A DNA stretch of 64,000 bases from Nelumbo lutea (GCA_022828595.1 JAKGHH010000003.1:55665759-55729758), one strand, 5' to 3'; numbered from the stretch's first letter, positions 1 through 10,940 are shown. The notes: generated from the letters alone by a model not told the origin. A program made the numbers and translations.

Positions 1-593
1 AAGCAGTTTTTCCCCAAGCAGTCGGAGCTGTTCATAAGTGGTAATGAGCAATCCAGATTCTGACCCCAAAACACGTTCTATCAAGAAATCCCACTTTTTG
101 GTAGATTTGGTTAGCAGAGGCATCTCATTATCACTGTCAGGTGAGCCTTCGCTTGCTTCACCAGTTTTATCAGAATTCACCCGTTTCTTTTTCTTAATAG
201 GAACCTGAGCAGAATCATGTAGTATTTCAACACGAAAGCTTGGGTACCACTTTTTTACTTCCCTCCTCCACTGATGTAAGAGGGTAACGGGGCAGATAAC
301 AATGCTGGGTTTATACATCTTGCTGAAATGCAAAGCTCCAAGGAATGATATGACCTGAATGGTCTTTCCAAGACCCATTTCATCTCCAATAATTCCACCT
401 GCTCTTTGGCAATGCAGTTCCCATAGCCACTGCACTCCCACTTTTTGATAGTCAAAGAGTTTGCTGAAAATAGCTTCTGGGATCTTCATCCCTCCTTCAA
501 GCATGACAGAAGGAGGTTCTCTGTCATCATCTTCAACATCTTGATTCTCTTCCTCATAATCAGAAGTCACAAAGCTATCCCTTTGATCATCTT
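1..593 (-). CDS. CHR8: CHR8 coding exon 4 (SNF2 ATPase motifs Q to Ia; cut by window edge)
   Basis: Starts after acceptor CTTTCAG at 594. It encodes an acidic linker, then the Q-motif region IFSKLFDYQKVGVQWLWELH, motif I GGIIGDEMGLGKT and motif Ia PSIVICPVTLLHQW, then a lysine-rich insert and TTYEQLRLLGEKL at the edge. All Walker A residues are present, so this part looks functional. The frame is still open at base 1. Confidence 0.93.
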
Positions 594-3500
594 CTGAAAG
601 GTCAATAATAAATGGAAATTAGAAGATTCAAGTACATAAAAAATAAGGGAAGTGATTTAATGGTTCAGTTTCAATCAAAAGATGCAGACAATGAGAGGTT
701 TCTCTAGGAGGAGGTTACTAAAGTCAATTTCCAGAAGGATAAGATGAATCTGAAAGTGCCAACAAGATGATGGATAAATTGAAATTAGTTGCTGAGCTTT
801 GGAATTTTCAAAATTTTCAGCTAGAGTGGTGTTACACAATAAATATATTACATATTTGAGATTTTGAAATACTATTTCATTTTTAAACTCAATCTTCTGG
901 TCTGATGGATCCTGAAGGAGGGTGAAGACCAAGACAATATGACTTGCCAAAACCCAGGCATCCTAGCAGTGGAATCACTGCAGAGGCCATGAGCAGGTTG
1001 CTTGAGCAAACCAAGAAAATTTTAGCTTAGTCGAGTTATCAAAAAAAAAAAAAAAAAACGCTTAGTGCAAGATCTAGGCAGCTTGCCCAGATGCACCTAC
1101 CTCGGCAAGAATACAAAAAATGGTGTCATATGTATTTTACAAGTAATGTGTGCCATAGATAAAAATCTCAGATAAAATCAATAAATTTTGACATCTTGCT
1201 TTTGGTTTTACATACCTTCATATCCCAATAAAACATCAATGAAGGAAATATTCTTTTTAACTGATAGATGCATTGTTAAACAATGAAGAAACAACATTTA
1301 TAGTGATTACTTTAGGAAATAAAATTGCTTTCCTGTTTCTTTTTTTTTTTTTTTGAGGGGTGGGGTGGGGTGGTGGGGGTGGGTTAAGCAAAGAAGCTGT
1401 GCTTTGTAAGTGATCAGTTTAAGTTGGTGTCATGATATGGTCCTAGATCTTGAGTAAGGCAAATCTCAACAGATCAATAGTAGTAGATAGAAAGATAGTG
1501 ATAGAGATAGAGAGAGAAGAGATAAAGTATATTTCATTAAAATTAACAAAAAGAAAAAGAAACCCTTGTACAACTAGAGGCTGTGGACAGGGAATTTCAT
1601 GAACAAAAATACCCTGTGTTTACAAAAAGATTTTCATAAAAAGAAAATGTACTGTGATTAGTTCTATTAAAACTTCTGTATGCTGCTTCCCAGCAATGTA
1701 GTTTGACCCATATTTTCTGCCATACATGATGCATCCTCAGCTTAACAACCTTTCCTCTGAAACATCCTTGAGTTCTTCCTGCCAATGACCCAAAACACTA
1801 CCCCTGGAATCACATGCTATATGATTTTTTCCTTTCTCACCCAAACCTTGCAGATAGCAACCCTTCAAGAATAACTCCACAGATTCAGGACAGCATCCCT
1901 TAAAAGCAAAGAGCATAAAAACTTTTGTCCAAATGTTATCCTGCACTGTAACAGCAAGTGGTAAAATAAAGCCACCTTAGCTGTATGAAACACAAATGTA
2001 ATCCATTTTTTAAGCTCAATTCAAAACTTAAAGAAGTCATTATCCAATGGTCCCAGCTATTGGAGTCTTGGGAGGGGTGGACTGGATACAGACCTAACTT
2101 TTGGCATTTTTTGCACAAGGTTGTTGCTCTCAAACTTTAACTCATTTACTCATGCTTGTTAACCTGAAATTTTACCATTTACCATTATACCAAGTAATGG
2201 CTCCATGCTCAATTTGAAACTCAATGATTCAAGTTCCTCTGTAGTTCAGCATTGTTAACAGAGCTCTAGAAATAAAGAAGTTTCAGGGGGCAATGACTGA
2301 GATGTTCATTTCATCATTGTCAACTAAAATTGGAAATACCCTGAGGCCAAAGATCACAGTCACTGTAAAATATTACCACTAAATAAATGGTAAAATCCCA
2401 TCTTGCAAAAACTTCTTCTTTTTCGATTTGCAGCTTTAAACCCTAGGATTCAGAATAGGAAATTCTATTAACTATTTAGAATTAAGGAAAAAATACTTCT
2501 GTGCCGATTAAAATCCATCATACGGAAACTGAACGGTAATAATTTTTAAAAAGATTGAAATTAAAGAAACCACCGAAATGCCTAATACTTTGGCTAAGAG
2601 ATTTTAATTTGTAAAAAGCAGAAAATTAAATAAATTTCTGAAATGCCTAATGCTTTAGATAAAGAGATGAATTAAGAATACCGCTTCCTTCATAAAGTTT
2701 TTCCTCACGAGAAATGACCTTCCTCCATTTCTTGTCAGGTAAAGGCCTCTTTTGTTTCTTTCTCTTGTCATTGTTCTTTTCTGAGTTGGTGTCAGGGGAA
2801 AGTTTCAAAGGTTTTTTTAGTCTGTAAAAAGGACGAGTTGGTGCATCAAGTTTAGGTAAATCTTTTGCATCAAGCAGCTTGGTTGTTGGACGAGTTTGGG
2901 CTGCCTCTGATATTGATTGAGCAACTCTAGCAACACTAGCCAAAGCAAGGTTCTGAGAATTTTCTTCTTCTGGAGGCAAATTTTGTGCATCTGATGGTCC
3001 AGGTTGTTGAAGACGACGTTCAAATCCTTTAAGCTTATGAAAAGGAGTCAAAATGCCCTTCCGGACCAACTTGTCTCTTTCCTAGGTACAGAATATAAAA
3101 ATGAGTTAACATCAATGGCATGCTTTTTTTCTGGTCAAACATAATCATTAGTCAATATTCCTACAATGAGTACATTATAGTTTTTTATTCCTTGTCATTT
3201 TATTTTCCCCCCTTCTCATTAGGAGTACAATAATGGGAATAAACATATAATAAATTAATCATATGCAACTCACTGTTTCAACAAGTCCGGCAGAAGCAGC
3301 ATCCAACACTGCATCAAAGTCAACATCCTCGCTGAACATAACTGTTTTTTGCCGTTTCTTTGAATCTTTACTGGAGTTTTTGACTTCTTTCAACTTTCGT
3401 TTAGGTCTTGGATCTTCCTTAATCAGATCATGAATCAACTTATCATGTGCAATGCTTGTTGTAGTGTCATTCTTATCCAACTCTGAAAGTTGTTTCTCGA

Positions 3501-6500
3501 GCTGAGCTTTTGTTTTCTTGAGGCTGTTCAGACGATCAGCAGCTAGGGCACGATGAAGGGTTAATCCATTTGGAGAAGCCTGAACAACATTTCCATCATC
3601 CTGAAAGTCTTCTTTCTCCTCATTATCAATACTATCTAAGACACTAGCGGCATTCCTTGCATGTTCGACACTAGCTGCAACAGCATTGATCTCAACTTCT
3701 ACTGCCCGCAATTTGTTATAAAGTTTGGCTCGGCGAGTAGATGATGGGCCAATGTCTTTTTCTTCTTGGAGAAGTTGTTCCTCAGTGCTCTCTTCAGCTT
3801 CACTCCCATTTCCAACATCATTTTTCACCTGCCATGAAAGAACGGCCTTTGTGAAAATGTTCTTTATACCTGTTTTACTTTTACTGAACCTGGAGCCTTT
3901 ACTAAACTGGCCAATACTTCTCTTCATCTTTCTTTTTCCTTTTGGTTTATTTCTTTGTTGAAACAGGTGTAATTGTAAAATCTAGGCTGACAAGTGTGAG
4001 AATGTGGGTTCATGTCTGAGAGTGGGTACTTAGTTAAAAAATGACAAAGGTTAGTTCTGTATCCAGTTTACCCCTCCCAAGACCTAGATAACTGGGAGTC
4101 TGGGACCAACAATGGCCTTTTATGTAGGTGCAGAAAAAAAAGGAAAGAAAGCATGGTAGAAGAGTTGTGTAGTGGGGATCAATTCTCCGAGTAGATGTCA
4201 AATCTAAAAATCAATTTTAATAAGAATTATATAGTGGGGATCAATATGGATGAAAGGGAGATGTCAGATTGTGCAACTATTTTGGGTTGTGAAGTTTCCC
4301 AATGGCCGATGAATTACTTGGGCTTACTCTTGGGAAATAATCTAAGAAAGGTAAGTTTCTGGAACCCTGTGGTGGACAAATTTACAAAGAGACTAGCTTC
4401 TTGGTAGAAGAATTATTTATCTTTGGGTGGCAGAATTACTTTAATAAAATCAACCTTTGCCAACTTGCTTGTTTACTTCCTCTTGGTGTTCAAAATTCCA
4501 GTAAGGGTTCGTAGAAGTCTAGAGAAACTGATCAGAGATTTTTTGTGGGAACCAGGAGAGGAAAGAAAGGACCATAAGGTTAGATAGGAAGTTGTAAGTA
4601 GAAGCAGGAACTTTGGTGGCTTAGGAATTAGGAACATTTAGAAGAGGAATATGGCACTGTTAGGGAAATGGCTATGGAGATTGCAGTAGATAAGGACAAA
4701 ATTTGGGCAAAGGTGATTTTAAGCATTCACGGGCTGGTGGCTGAGGGTTGGGATGCGGGAGTATTGGCTCAAGCTACTAGTGCTGCTGCTTGGAAATCTA
4801 TACACGTCATCCTTCCTTTATTCCTACCTTTTATCAGGTATAATATGTGCTCTGAAAATTTAGTTAAGTTTTGGGAACATGTTTGGGTGGGGAGTTCACC
4901 ACTAAAAGATCAATTCCCATCTTTATTGTCCATCTCTAACTATAAAAATATGCTTGTGGCCACCTTCTTGTCTTGTTCTGTAGTGGGTTCTGAGCTTGAA
5001 TGGGACTTGGGTTTTAGGAGGGGAATCAGAGACTCGAATATGGACAATGTCTTGGCATTGCTTCAAATTCTACAAATGGTGTTCTTGGATCTTTCTAATT
5101 GGATTCCCAGATTTAGACTCTATCCTCTTCTAGTATTTTTTACTTGTGCCTCTTTTTTCCGTTAAGGAAGTTCGGGGTAAACCAATTCCTACAAGGATTG
5201 GGGTGTTCTGTTGGGAAGTATTCTTGGGAAGAATCAACACTTCAAACAAAAAGACTTTTTGGTGCTTATCTCCTAACTAGTGCATTTTCTATAAAGCTAA
5301 TGGTGAGTCTTTTTTTTTTGGTAATTCTAATGGTGAGTCTTGTTACCACTTATTAATCTCATTTCCTTTTTGTTTTTTCTATATGGGATTGGTTTCTCTC
5401 TTTGTTTGGTTGTAGGTGGACTCCTCCACCAAATGTGCAAAGCCTCATTGACTTTATTTCTGGTAACTAAACAAAGAAGAGGGAAAGATTGCTATGGAGA
5501 TGCTCAAGAGCTGTGATTTGTTGAACAGTTTGGGAGGAAAGGAACCAAAGAATTTTTGCTGATAAGGAGAGGAGTAGAGGGGCAATTATTGAGGTAATCA
5601 CTACTAGGGTGGTTCGTTGGGTGAAATCTTTGGCTTTATTTGATGATACTCGTACAATGGTTTTGCTAAATAACCGGAAGTGGCAGCCTCAGCCCCTAGT
5701 AGAATTGTTTCCTATCCTTTGTGGATTCCACTAGTTTCAGGTTTCACTAAGTTGAAATTTGATGGCAGCAGTGAAGCTAACCCCGGGCCTTTAGGGATTG
5801 GAGGAATTTTTAAGAGTGAGAAAGGTGTGGTAACTGCTCTGTTTTCATGCCCAATTGGAGTAGGGGACTTGCTCTCAGCTAAAATTATGGTTGTTTTGGA
5901 GGGTGCAAAAGGGCTAAAGATCTAAATATTAGTAGGTTAATCATTGAAGGAGACTCAAAAGTGGTAATAGGATGGCTAAAGGAGGATGATAGCATGTAGC
6001 CTTACATTAATGAATGAAGAAATTTCTAGTGGTTGACTCAGGGTATGGAAGCGAAACTGCAACGGGTCCATAGATGTGCTAATTCCTTTGTAGATGCACT
6101 TGCCAAACAAGGGGTGGGAAGGAATCATCTGTTTTTGGGCTATGTTGTAATTTTACTATTCTTTTTGGGGAGAGTTAAGAGGGTTTACCTCTCCCTGCTT
6201 CTATAATTGTTTCATCTATTTCTTCTTTAATGAAATGGTTCTATTATTGATAAAAAACATGGTAGAAGAAATCAAGTTCTTTCAAATTGTTACACCAATG
6301 GCAATATTGTAACATTTTGGTTATTTTAATTTTTTATTTTTTATTCTTATTAGATGGCTTTTAGAATTTTAAAGAGATGTGGTTGTAATTAAACTGCTTT
6401 TCTTTTGACCTAATTTTAGGGGCCAAATGGTATCAGTAGATAGGTTATAAAGCTATCTGTCCAATGGGATCAAAATTTTATACATCTGACATGTTTTGAG

Positions 6501-7506
6501 AGAGTCATGACAATTTTAACAATAGGGTGTAAACCTATGACACAATTAGCATGTTCCTATTTTGGGTTTATTTTGGAGTTCTCTTTGACTTTTTAGTTTT
6601 AGACTTTTTGTAGAATTAGTAAAGGATATTTCGAATTTTAGAATTGATTTAAGAGTTAGAATATGGGTATAACTTAATTGAAATGGAATTAAATCAAGTC
6701 TGGTCAGTTTCGTAGTTGGATTTGGGGTTAGTAAAGACACATACAAGCCCTTGTGTTCAGTCTATAAATATTGTCATTGTAATTGAAAATAAGAAGAGTT
6801 ATTTATGAGCAAAAGTTTGGTTTAGTGAATTTTGGTTGTAAACAGGTTTAATATTTTTTTAATATTTTCTTCTCTTCATAATTCATTAGTATGTTGTCTA
6901 GTTAATACAGTAACATCTTCTTCTATATCTTGGCCTTTCTTAAAATTTCTTATTTCTAAAATCTCTACTCAGCACCAGTCATACAGTTTTGCCAACTGTA
7001 TTCTATTTTCATCATAAATTTTTCATCTTGTTCACATATTCCAATGCATAGGAATGGGTCCTTCATCATTGTTCTTAATTAGTGGATCAACTAGTAATTC
7101 TAAGTGGCTCTGTTCGTAACACATAAGAAAGCTAAAAGAAGAAAGTTCATCAATGCAGATAAAATTGATTAATGGGTATCATGATTCAGCAATAAAAAAT
7201 TAAAAGAAATAAACTAGCAGAAAGACATGAAAAGTTAATGAAGTTGTTCAAATTATAATACAAAGACAGATGAAATAAGTTCCATTTACTCCTCTGTTGT
7301 AGAAGTAGCAGCACAATAATCATACATGCCAAGATGCAGCTATCTGAGCATCATTTGCTGTGAAGATTCATAAAGGAATCAGGAAGAACCAAATAAGAAA
7401 TCAAATGTGAGACCTCTGTAAATATGCCACGTTCAATATCTTCAGGATTGGCAGATGTTACACCTAAACTGCTTAACAGAATCCTATCCTCCTCTTCTTC
7501 CTCCAT
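1..7506 (-). CDS. CHR8: CHR8, CSB/ERCC6-type SNF2 ATPase (5' part; continues off the left edge)
   Basis: Plant homologue of Cockayne syndrome B, a SNF2-family DNA-dependent ATPase that acts in the nucleus in transcription-coupled repair. I read four coding exons on the minus strand: 7414-7506, 3274-3828, 2682-3081 and 1-593. Phases join as 0, 0 and 1, giving one open frame of about 547 residues before the window ends. The N-terminus has an acidic start and the motif SLGVTSANPED (14-23). A lysine-rich, coiled-coil-prone region follows (KLRAVEVEINAVAASVEHA, then LKKTKAQLEKQL), then basic patches resembling nuclear localisation signals, the conserved block VRKGILTPFHKLKGFERRL, an acidic linker and the first helicase motifs. 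Motif I is DEMGLGKT, with its lysine near residue 426. The catalytic DEGH box and the second RecA lobe lie outside the window. Introns are 3585, 192 and 2088 bp; the first carries a LINE. No stop or frameshift is seen in the exons. The order of domains fits Arabidopsis CHR8 as I remember it. Confidence 0.9.
594..2681 (-). other. CHR8 intron 3, non-coding
   Basis: AT-rich sequence with a run of A near 1040-1060, a run of T followed by G-rich sequence near 1337-1385, and GATA-like simple repeats near 1480-1520. The only recognisable repeat is the SINE-like fragment at 2046-2117. I see no coding exon. Confidence 0.7.
2046..2117 (-). repeat. SINE-like dispersed fragment, arm 1 of an inverted pair
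   Basis: Read on the minus strand it contains GTTAGGTCTGTATCCAGT followed by CACCCCTCCCAAGAC. The same sequence with a few changes lies on the plus strand at 4039-4115. The ACCCCTCCCAAGAC-type segment resembles 3' parts of plant dispersed repeats that often show SINE features, but no full element is preserved here. Confidence 0.5.
2682..3081 (-). CDS. CHR8: CHR8 coding exon 3
   Basis: 400 bp from acceptor TACCTAG|GAAAGAG to donor AGCG|GTATTC, ending in phase 1. It encodes ERDKLVRKGILTPFHKLKGF, the most conserved block before the ATPase core, followed by a low-complexity linker and the basic stretch KKWRKVISREEKLYEG. The split codon joins exon 4 as G|AA (Glu). Confidence 0.9.
3274..3828 (-). 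CDS. CHR8: CHR8 coding exon 2
   Basis: 555 bp (185 codons) between an acceptor CATGGCAG|GTG and a consensus donor ACA|GTGAGT. It encodes a charged, helical region with heptad-like leucines and the basic tract DPRPKRKLKEVKNSSKDSKK, a plausible nuclear localisation signal. The open frame continues upstream to about 3927, but that part lies before the acceptor and has no counterpart in the family. Confidence 0.88.
4039..4115 (+). repeat. SINE-like dispersed fragment, arm 2 of an inverted pair
   Basis: Contains AGTTCTGTATCCAGTTTACC then CCTCCCAAGACC, about 75 bp alignable to the reverse complement of 2046-2117. It sits in CHR8 intron 1, so the two arms flank exons 2 and 3 in opposite orientation. 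Confidence 0.5.
4164..6257 (+). mobile_element. 5'-truncated LINE (RT C-terminal part, zinc-finger and RNase H region) in CHR8 intron 1
   Basis: Flanked by a perfect 12-bp duplication CATGGTAGAAGA at 4152-4163 and 6258-6269, which fixes both ends. Broken frames give typical plant L1-type sequence: YLGLLLGNNLRKVSFWNPVV (compare the usual LGLPLG), a degenerate zf-RVT region near 4700-5200, then an RNase H start LKFDGSSEANPGPLGIGG at about 5750-5810 and a tail ending FVDALAKQG near 6110. The element ends with the short A tract GATAAAAAA. Many stops and frameshifts make it inactive. It runs antisense to CHR8. Confidence 0.9.
6270..7413. other. Remainder of CHR8 intron 1, possible degraded LTR near 6420-6840
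   Basis: AT-rich, no exon seen. The segment around 6740-6790 has a TATA-like TCTATAAATATTG followed by a sequence reminiscent of retrotransposon LTRs, but I found no second copy, primer-binding site or target duplication. The LTR idea is weak. Confidence 0.3.
7414..7506 (-). CDS. CHR8: CHR8 coding exon 1
   Basis: ATG at 7506-7504 opens 31 codons starting MEEEEEDRILLSSLGVTSAN and ending GIFTE. The acidic start and the SLGVTSANPED block are typical of plant CHR8 N-termini. The donor reads GAG|GTCTCA, which is weak, but phase 0 joins cleanly to exon 2 (TE|VKNDVG). The exon is isolated by a 3.6-kb intron and could be missed; a model starting at an ATG near 3927 would use intron sequence instead. 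Confidence 0.85.
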
Positions 7507-8585
7507 GAAATTAGATTAGTTAGTGCACTCTATAAATCATGATGCAGACAAGAAGAGCCACCTATCAGAAACAGAAGGATGTGTTATTCATTTTTCAAAT
7601 GCATTCTCAAGTAAAATAATTCAATAATAGCTTTTCTTTGGGTTTAGAGTTATGATACCAATTTTGCGGCAGAAGTTTATTTTCTAGATCAACCTTATGT
7701 TTAGGTTAGGGAGTGTGAATTATAAAAGTTATACATGCATTGATCTCCTGAATGCACAAAAACTTGTTATTACAGAATCCCTTTATTTTCAGAAAAGATA
7801 GAATACAAGCATGATTAAAGAAATATTGAATATTTTCTCTTTCATAGTGAATTCATTTGAAATATGGAAAATTTAAAATGGGAAGTCTAAATATGAACTA
7901 AACCCAATAACCTAATTAATTAAGATGCACATAAGCAACCCATCAATTAATTTGTAATGGGGAAATAGAAAGATGGACACTGGTTCACGCAGATAAGCTT
8001 TCCATACTAAAAATAATTAGACATCCTACTTCATGACATGAAGTTTGATACATTGTCCTTGCCCGATTGATGAGCCATTTAACAGTATTTCCTTAACTGA
8101 TGGTGGAGTCAAAGTTATCATTAAGCTCATAAAGCACTGGACAATAATACCACACCATGGGATGCCAGAACAAGCTAACATGGAGCTCAATTGAATTATC
8201 TGATAAGTCCCATGTCAGCATTTACAGAGGAAAACATCTCAAATATTAATTTTTCCCTTATAACTTCAGTGTAATACATTGATCACTTTGCAAGAATACA
8301 ACTCATGCCGTAACAATATGATATCAATTACAATTTGTATTCTACCAGAGTGAGCAGAGTTCCAGTTGAAGTATCTGCTTGCTTTTCTTATTCTTGTTCA
8401 TTTATTGAAATATTTTAAATTTCAAAAGGATTTATACTTTTATTGAGACTCAAACCTTAAAATTTTCCTGCTTTATAAAACACTGCTTACTGTTTTTCAC
8501 ATTGTTCCATTTTTTTTGTGAAAATCTTTTTACTTTGCCCCACATTCCCTAAGAAAGGAAACTTTCCAAGCTAATAAGAAGAAGA
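7507..8585. other. Upstream flank of CHR8; promoter expected, no clear motif
   Basis: About 1.1 kb upstream of the CHR8 start codon on the minus strand. It should contain the 5' UTR and core promoter, but I see no convincing TATA box, and a spliced leader further out cannot be excluded. No coding sequence and no repeat boundary is evident. Confidence 0.4.
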
Positions 8586-8906
8586 TTCTGAGGTGGTTGT
8601 GGGCTGGTTAAAGGAAGATGAGAATGGGCTGTGGAACTACAGTAATAAAAGAAGAAGCTCAAATGGTTGACAAAGGACATTGATGTAAAATGTACATGGG
8701 TGAAGAGAAGTGCAAATCCTTTAGCTGATGGGTTAGCTAAACAAGGGGTGAATAGGGATTATTTATTTTGGGCTCATCTGTAACTGTATTTTTCTTTTTG
8801 GGTGGCCTTCAGTTTTCCATGGAGAGTTAAGATAGCTTATCTCCCCTTTCATGTGCTTAAGGCTTAATTTTTTAATGAAACGTTATTTGTTATCCAAAAA
8901 GATGAC
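8586..8906 (+). mobile_element. LINE 3'-end fragment (RNase H tail)
   Basis: 321 bp between copies of AAGAAGAAGA (8576-8585 and 8907-8916), a likely 10-bp target-site duplication, although its low complexity weakens the case. Broken frames read EVVVGWLKEDENGLWNY and then RSANPLADGLAKQGVNRDY, the usual C-terminal end of LINE RNase H, followed by a 3' UTR like that of the 4164-6257 copy. Confidence 0.75.
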
Positions 8907-8997
8907 AAGAAGAAGAAATAAAAAGGTTCTACACATTTCTTTATGCTTGTTTATGTGGGTGGGGTGACTAATAAAGAGTTAAGCACCAGGACTGCAT

Positions 8998-9186
8998 GTG
9001 CAAGGGCTTGTTTGTGCAGAGTACCCTGGTTTCTGCCTACCTCTTCCACCCATAGAGGAGGTGATCCAAAGAAACGAAGACCTATTGAGCAACAATTCTC
9101 TAAAGCATTCTCTTTATGGACTACCACCTGGTATCTGCTCACCTCTTCCACCCATGGAAGAGGTTCAACCAAAGGAGCTTATTTGA
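8998..9186 (+). pseudogene. Unidentified small reading frame with a 34-codon repeat; possible gene relic
   Basis: The frame reads YPGFCLPLPPIEEV, then about 20 residues, then PPGICSPLPPMEEV and a stop. The motif PG-x-C-x-PLPP-x-EEV occurs twice 34 codons (102 bp) apart, and the DNA differences between the copies keep the motif. This looks like coding sequence under past selection, not random reading, but I do not recognise the family. No start context or splice sites are convincing. It may be an exon fragment carried by a transposon. Confidence 0.3.
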
Positions 9187-9189
9187 AGA

Positions 9190-10316
9190 GGACTAGGTCT
9201 CTCCTTTTTCTTCGTCTTTCACTCGAGACCTTCATGTTCTAACCATTCTCTTGAACTTCACCTTAAGTTCTGCCCTTGAGTTGACTTAAATCCTTGTTTG
9301 ATTTCTCTAAGCAGAATCTCTGGCAATTCGGATGCATGGAGATAATTTTCTTTGAACTTGGAAACGTGCAATTTCCAAAAAGACAAAAAGGTAAGCACGA
9401 GTCCGGCTTGGTTGAATCCCGGAATAGCTTAGCGAAATCCCTGGCACATTTGTGCCACACTTTTAGCCTATTTCCAAGAACTGGCGCAACAACAGGCTTG
9501 ATCAAAGCGTAATTAATCCGGCCTTAAATATGAACTAAATCCGGCATCTTCTTCTTCTTTAATGACTTCTCTTTGTTCCGCCAGAAGAAAATTAGATGAA
9601 ATAAATAGAAAAACGCAGTATGACATTTTAAAAAATTATATACACACGAGAATGGAAATAAAAAAATCAATAAAACAAAAGGAAATCTACAATCAGAAGA
9701 ATTTAGATGTAGATACAACGGAAAACACCAAAATTAAACGAAAAAATCTCTTAAAACAGCCAAAGAAATGGACAATGAAGAACAAATGGATCGGATAGAT
9801 GAAATCGACTTGGAGATTACAATTATAGATGACTGAGACCGACTCCTTACCAAAACCTCTGATTAAATAACTATGGGAAACTTCGTTCGAATCTCAGGCT
9901 TTCTTTATTTCAAAGAGCAAGTACGCTTCAAAATCCCATTAAAGAAACCCTAGATTCACGGATGACAGAGTACGCTCAGGAAACTTGAAAGGGGATTCTT
10001 CGTCTTCCTTCTCTGGTTCTCAGTTTTATAACTTTCGCGGGTGCGATGACGGTCTAGTCTTTCTTACTCTCGGAACGTTCCTCTATGGTGAGCATGTGGG
10101 TCATGTTACTTAACCTGCGCATCTTGGGTAGCACGGCATGACTGTCATGGGGCTAATCGCGGCAAAATGGTCCCTTGTGACATGACGGCATTCTTCGGTA
10201 GTTCGGTGTGAGAACAATCCACGGATGGAGAGACTGCGAGAGGCGAGGGAATGCTCCTTCCACCGTTAAAAGTAGCGTTTCCTTCTTTCTGAAAGGAGCG
10301 AAAAGACCTATTCTTA
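9190..10316. other. Intergenic sequence, nothing certain
   Basis: Moderately GC-rich for this window at 9980-10300, AT-rich around 9600-9830. Open frames here are short and lysine-rich and show no domain. This could include distal promoter sequence of either divergent gene. Confidence 0.4.
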
Positions 10317-10568
10317 AAGCTGTGTTTGGTTGAAGTAAAAATCTATTTGCATTGATGTAAAATTATGGAGTAAAAATGTTTTGAGTGTAAATTTTAATTT
10401 ATTTTTATTTTAAAATTTACCTTATTTTGTTTTGTTATGCAGTATAAATGGAGTAAACTAAGACGTAAAGCACAATAAAGTAAAACCTAAAATAAAATTG
10501 AACCAAATTTTACATGCACTCCTATACTTTTATATTAATGTAAAATTATATTGCAATCAAACACAGCC
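10317..10568. mobile_element. PIF/Harbinger (Tourist-like) MITE
   Basis: 252 bp with terminal inverted repeats AAGCTGTGTTTGGTTG and CAATCAAACACAGCC, flanked on both sides by TTA (10314-10316 and 10569-10571), the usual 3-bp target of this superfamily. The interior is AT-rich and non-coding. It ends about 200 bp before the ABCI start codon, directly upstream of the bZIP-type motif cluster. Confidence 0.8.
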
Positions 10569-10595
10569 TTACGAATATACCTTGAGTGCCTTGTT

Positions 10596-10680
10596 GCGAC
10601 ACGTCCCTCCAGTAACGACGTTCACCTTGTCGACCCATATAATGACGTCGACCACACCAATAATTGACACGTGTCAAAGG
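10596..10680 (+). promoter_or_regulatory. Proximal promoter of the ABCI gene with ACGT-core (bZIP) motif cluster
   Basis: Within 110 bp lie GACACGTCC (about 10599), AACGACGTTC, TGACGTCG (10643-10650) and a perfect 14-bp palindrome TTGACACGTGTCAA (10664-10677) centred on a G-box. These are binding cores of plant bZIP factors such as HY5 and ABF/ABI5. Arabidopsis ABCI19-21 are, as I recall, regulated by HY5, so the cluster fits the gene, but binding is inferred. Confidence 0.6.
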
Positions 10681-10771
10681 CAGGCGGTAGTTAGGTAGAC
10701 AGCGCAAAGATTATAAATGGCCAAAAGTGGAGAAGGGCAGTCGTTGTAGCGGGAAACAGAAAAAACAGAAT

Positions 10772-10940
10772 ATGGGGATGGGGAAGGAAGAGCTGCAGTC
10801 AAGAGAAGTAGAGGAATCAAGTTGTATCGAAGTCTCTGCTTTGCATTTCGCCTACGACGGGCAGCCTCCGCTCTTCGCCAATTTCAATATCTGGATCTCT
10901 CGTGGATCTCGATGTCTTCTTGTTGGTGCTAATGGGTCAG
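10772..10940 (+). CDS. ABCI20: ABCI exon 1
   Basis: Encodes [20 protein letters not shown], the A-loop region [13 protein letters not shown] (Tyr stacks on adenine in this family) and [11 protein letters not shown], the first half of Walker A. The donor is TCAG|GTATAT in phase 1. Codons in this exon are GC-richer than the surrounding DNA. Confidence 0.93.

Noticed and set aside
3829..3927. N-terminal extension MKRSIGQFSK on CHR8 exon 2
   Set aside because: It lies before a good acceptor at 3829-3830, and exon 1 at 7414-7506 supplies the family N-terminus in phase.
9562..9798. Lysine-rich 78-codon plus-strand frame
   Set aside because: Composition follows the A-rich DNA; no motif, repeat or splice context.
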